Part shown: piece by piece, positions 4,972 to 6,416 of the stretch
Numbering within the stretch: the stretch's first letter is position 1
How the letters are laid out: each line of letters starts with the position of its first letter
From: Candidatus Methylomirabilota bacterium
Lineage (GTDB): Bacteria > Methylomirabilota > Methylomirabilia > Methylomirabilales > CSP1-5
Assembly: GCA_022615475.1 (NCBI GenBank)
Contig: JAKEGQ010000205.1
Coordinates: 1 to 6,416 of the forward strand
DNA length: 6,416 bases
Direction of reading: 5' to 3'
Program-made: the position numbers and the translations under genes
Notes under the pieces: generated by a model
Database searches by the model: none
What the model was told of the DNA's origin: nothing
The model's input: only the letters and a program-made list of their open reading frames with translations

Positions 4972-6416
4972 ATGCCCCAATCATCACTCGCTTCGCGGAC
5001 CGCCGCCGAATCCGACCTCGATTACATCCAAATACTTCAGGGGGTCCTCAGGCGGCGAAAGAAGGTGGTTATCGCGGCCTTCGGGCTCATCGCGGTGCCC
5101 CTGCTGGGGTGGAGCATGTACGGGCAGCGCCCTCAGTTTCGGTCGACTGCCATGGTGCAGATTCGGCCATCGATCGCGGAAATCTTTCCCGCGGCACGAG
5201 ACCTTCCAATCCGCTCGGATATGGCCGTCCAGATCGCCGCGCTCCGCAGTCGGTCCCTCACCAAGGAGGTCCTGAAATCCCTGCCGCAGGAAACCATGGA
5301 CGAGTTGGTACAGGACAGTCAGAGGCGGGACTACTTCCTGACGCTCTCGAACGCCGCCCGCGGGCTCCTGGGAAAGCCACCGATCACGATCAGCCCTCAC
5401 GAACGGGCCACGGCTGAGCTGCAGGAGGCTCGGATGACATTTCGTTCTGTAAATCCAGTGGACCCAGAGGACAGGCGTGGCGGCAACGGGTTGGTGGAGA
5501 TTTCGGCAACGGCCTACAATCCGCGAGCGGCGACGGACCTGGCCAATGGGTATATCCAAGTCCTGGTCGATTGGTCGAGGCGCTCAGAGCAGACCGATAC
5601 CGTCGCGGCGCAGAAATTCCTGGAGTCCCAGCTGAATCAAATGCGAACCGAATTGGCGCAATCAGAAACCGCGCTGCTAAGGGCCACCCACAAGCCGTTG
5701 GACACTCCTACCGCCTCCGAAGTCCGTTTGACGGCAGACGCCCAAAAGTTAAGCGCGAGGCTCACGCAATTGGAGTCAGTCCTTCTCGAGATGCGAGCGA
5801 AATACACGGAGGACCATCCGTCGCTAGTCGCAGTACGGCAAGAGATACAGGACCTCCAGAGCGAACTCGCAGAGGCGCAAAGTCAGGTCGTCCAACGCCC
5901 GAAGTTCAGGGGGCGGGAATCTGACAGTAGCCGCCTTCGTGGAACGGTGGAAAGTAACCGTGCCCTCGTCTCCTTCTTGTCGGAGAAACTGCTTGCACTG
6001 CGGATCCGGGGACAGACCTTCGGGAGCGACGTCAGGATCATTGATCCGCCGAACGTTCCCTCCGCACCCCTCGAACCCATCAGCCTGCGGAAGCTTGCGT
6101 TCCTTCTGGCCTTCGCCCTGGGCGGTGCTGGGGGCTTGGGGTTTCTCATGGAGTACATCTACGAGCCCGTCGAGTCCGAAAAGACGATTCGTCAACGAGT
6201 GGACCTCCCATTCCTTGGTTCGGCACTGAAGATCCTGTCTGGTCCGTTGAAAGACGGGGGGCGCCCGGTCTTCGTCTTCAATAATGACGTTGGCAAAGCG
6301 ACGTTGCCTCGAGAGCTCTATAGGACGATTCGGACCAACCTTGAGGCAGCAAAGCTCCAAACACCTTTCAAGACGATCATGATCACGAGTGCTTGTCCTG
6401 GGGAAGGAAAGAGTAC
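4972..6416 (+). CDS. Polysaccharide co-polymerase with fused tyrosine autokinase (Wzc/GumC-like), 3'-truncated by the window edge
   Basis: The frame is open from ATG 4972 to the window end, giving 481 full codons. These inner-membrane proteins set chain length and drive export of EPS or capsule, and their cytoplasmic BY-kinase cycles by autophosphorylation on a Tyr-rich tail. The N-terminus has the Wzz pattern: DLDYIQILQGVLRRRKK (15-31), then a membrane segment (about 32-50). A long periplasmic region follows, with heptad-like coiled coil at about 207-240 and 252-306, including the family signature MRAKYTEDHPSL (274-285). A Pro-rich DPPNVPSAPLEP (358-369) precedes the second membrane segment (about 373-395). 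The kinase part begins with RELYRTIRTNLE (447-458), which contains the EX2RX2R oligomerisation motif (E448, R451, R454). It then reaches Walker A in SACPGEGKS (473-481), where the window ends. Walker A', Walker B and the Tyr cluster would lie downstream. Fused kinase and co-polymerase in one chain is the Wzc layout, unlike the separate proteins of many PEP-CTERM EPS loci. Confidence 0.95.
   Translation, partial: MPQSSLASRTAAESDLDYIQILQGVLRRRKKVVIAAFGLIAVPLLGWSMYGQRPQFRSTAMVQIRPSIAEIFPAARDLPIRSDMAVQIAALRSRSLTKEVLKSLPQETMDELVQDSQRRDYFLTLSNAARGLLGKPPITISPHERATAELQEARMTFRSVNPVDPEDRRGGNGLVEISATAYNPRAATDLANGYIQVLVDWSRRSEQTDTVAAQKFLESQLNQMRTELAQSETALLRATHKPLDTPTASEVRLTADAQKLSARLTQLESVLLEMRAKYTEDHPSLVAVRQEIQDLQSELAEAQSQVVQRPKFRGRESDSSRLRGTVESNRALVSFLSEKLLALRIRGQTFGSDVRIIDPPNVPSAPLEPISLRKLAFLLAFALGGAGGLGFLMEYIYEPVESEKTIRQRVDLPFLGSALKILSGPLKDGGRPVFVFNNDVGKATLPRELYRTIRTNLEAAKLQTPFKTIMITSACPGEGKS

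Noticed and set aside
4833..5417. Plus-strand frame of 194 codons bridging the transferase and co-polymerase genes
   Set aside because: It is out of frame with both real genes and its sequence lacks any recognisable motif; the two flanking genes explain the DNA.
4984..5559. Minus-strand frame of 191 codons
   Set aside because: It is opposite the co-polymerase gene, whose frame shows clear Wzz features; no recognisable protein on the minus strand.
5824..6360. Minus-strand frame of 178 codons near the window end
   Set aside because: It is opposite the coiled-coil and kinase-start part of the co-polymerase and has no recognisable domain.
1..6416. CRISPR array, tRNA, rRNA or insertion sequence
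   Set aside because: No regularly spaced repeats, tRNA-like cloverleaf, rRNA segments, transposase frames or terminal inverted repeats were seen.

Overview
This window looks like chromosome from a moderately GC-rich, Gram-negative (two-membrane) bacterium. The evidence is a C-terminal outer-membrane beta-barrel, a Wzc/GumC-type polysaccharide co-polymerase with a tyrosine autokinase domain, and a polyprenyl-phosphate sugar transferase of the kind common in exopolysaccharide (EPS) and PEP-CTERM-linked loci. The exact lineage cannot be read from the sequence. A deep-branching environmental group such as Methylomirabilota (NC10) or Nitrospirota, or a proteobacterium, would fit, but this is only a guess. 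All recognised genes are on the + strand.

Layout. (1) 2-1333: 3' part of a gene for an outer-membrane beta-barrel protein with a proline-rich N-terminal stretch; its true start lies upstream of the window. (2) 1334-1736: a 403-bp gap with no convincing gene. It holds a good sigma70-type promoter (TTGATC, 17-bp spacer, TATTAT) whose -10 box sits in the middle of a 10+1+10 bp perfect palindrome, which looks like an operator. A leader of about 250 nt follows. (3) 1737-3569: full-length glmS, glucosamine-6-phosphate synthase. (4) 3575-4951: complete polyprenyl glycosylphosphotransferase (initiating sugar transferase). (5) 4972-6416: a Wzz-type co-polymerase fused to a BY-kinase, cut by the window edge in the middle of its Walker A motif.

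How the genes fit together. glmS, the sugar transferase and the co-polymerase/kinase are separated by 5 and 20 nt, and each has its own Shine-Dalgarno sequence, so they probably form one operon. GlmS makes glucosamine-6-phosphate, the entry to UDP-GlcNAc and other amino sugars. The transferase puts the first sugar phosphate on the undecaprenyl lipid carrier. The co-polymerase/kinase controls chain length and export. The upstream beta-barrel may be the outer-membrane part of the same pathway. The locus is best described as an EPS or capsule biosynthesis operon with an amino-sugar supply gene at its head.

No clearly new system was found. The most useful item for a second look is the palindrome-covered promoter in front of the operon, which suggests control by a dedicated DNA-binding regulator.
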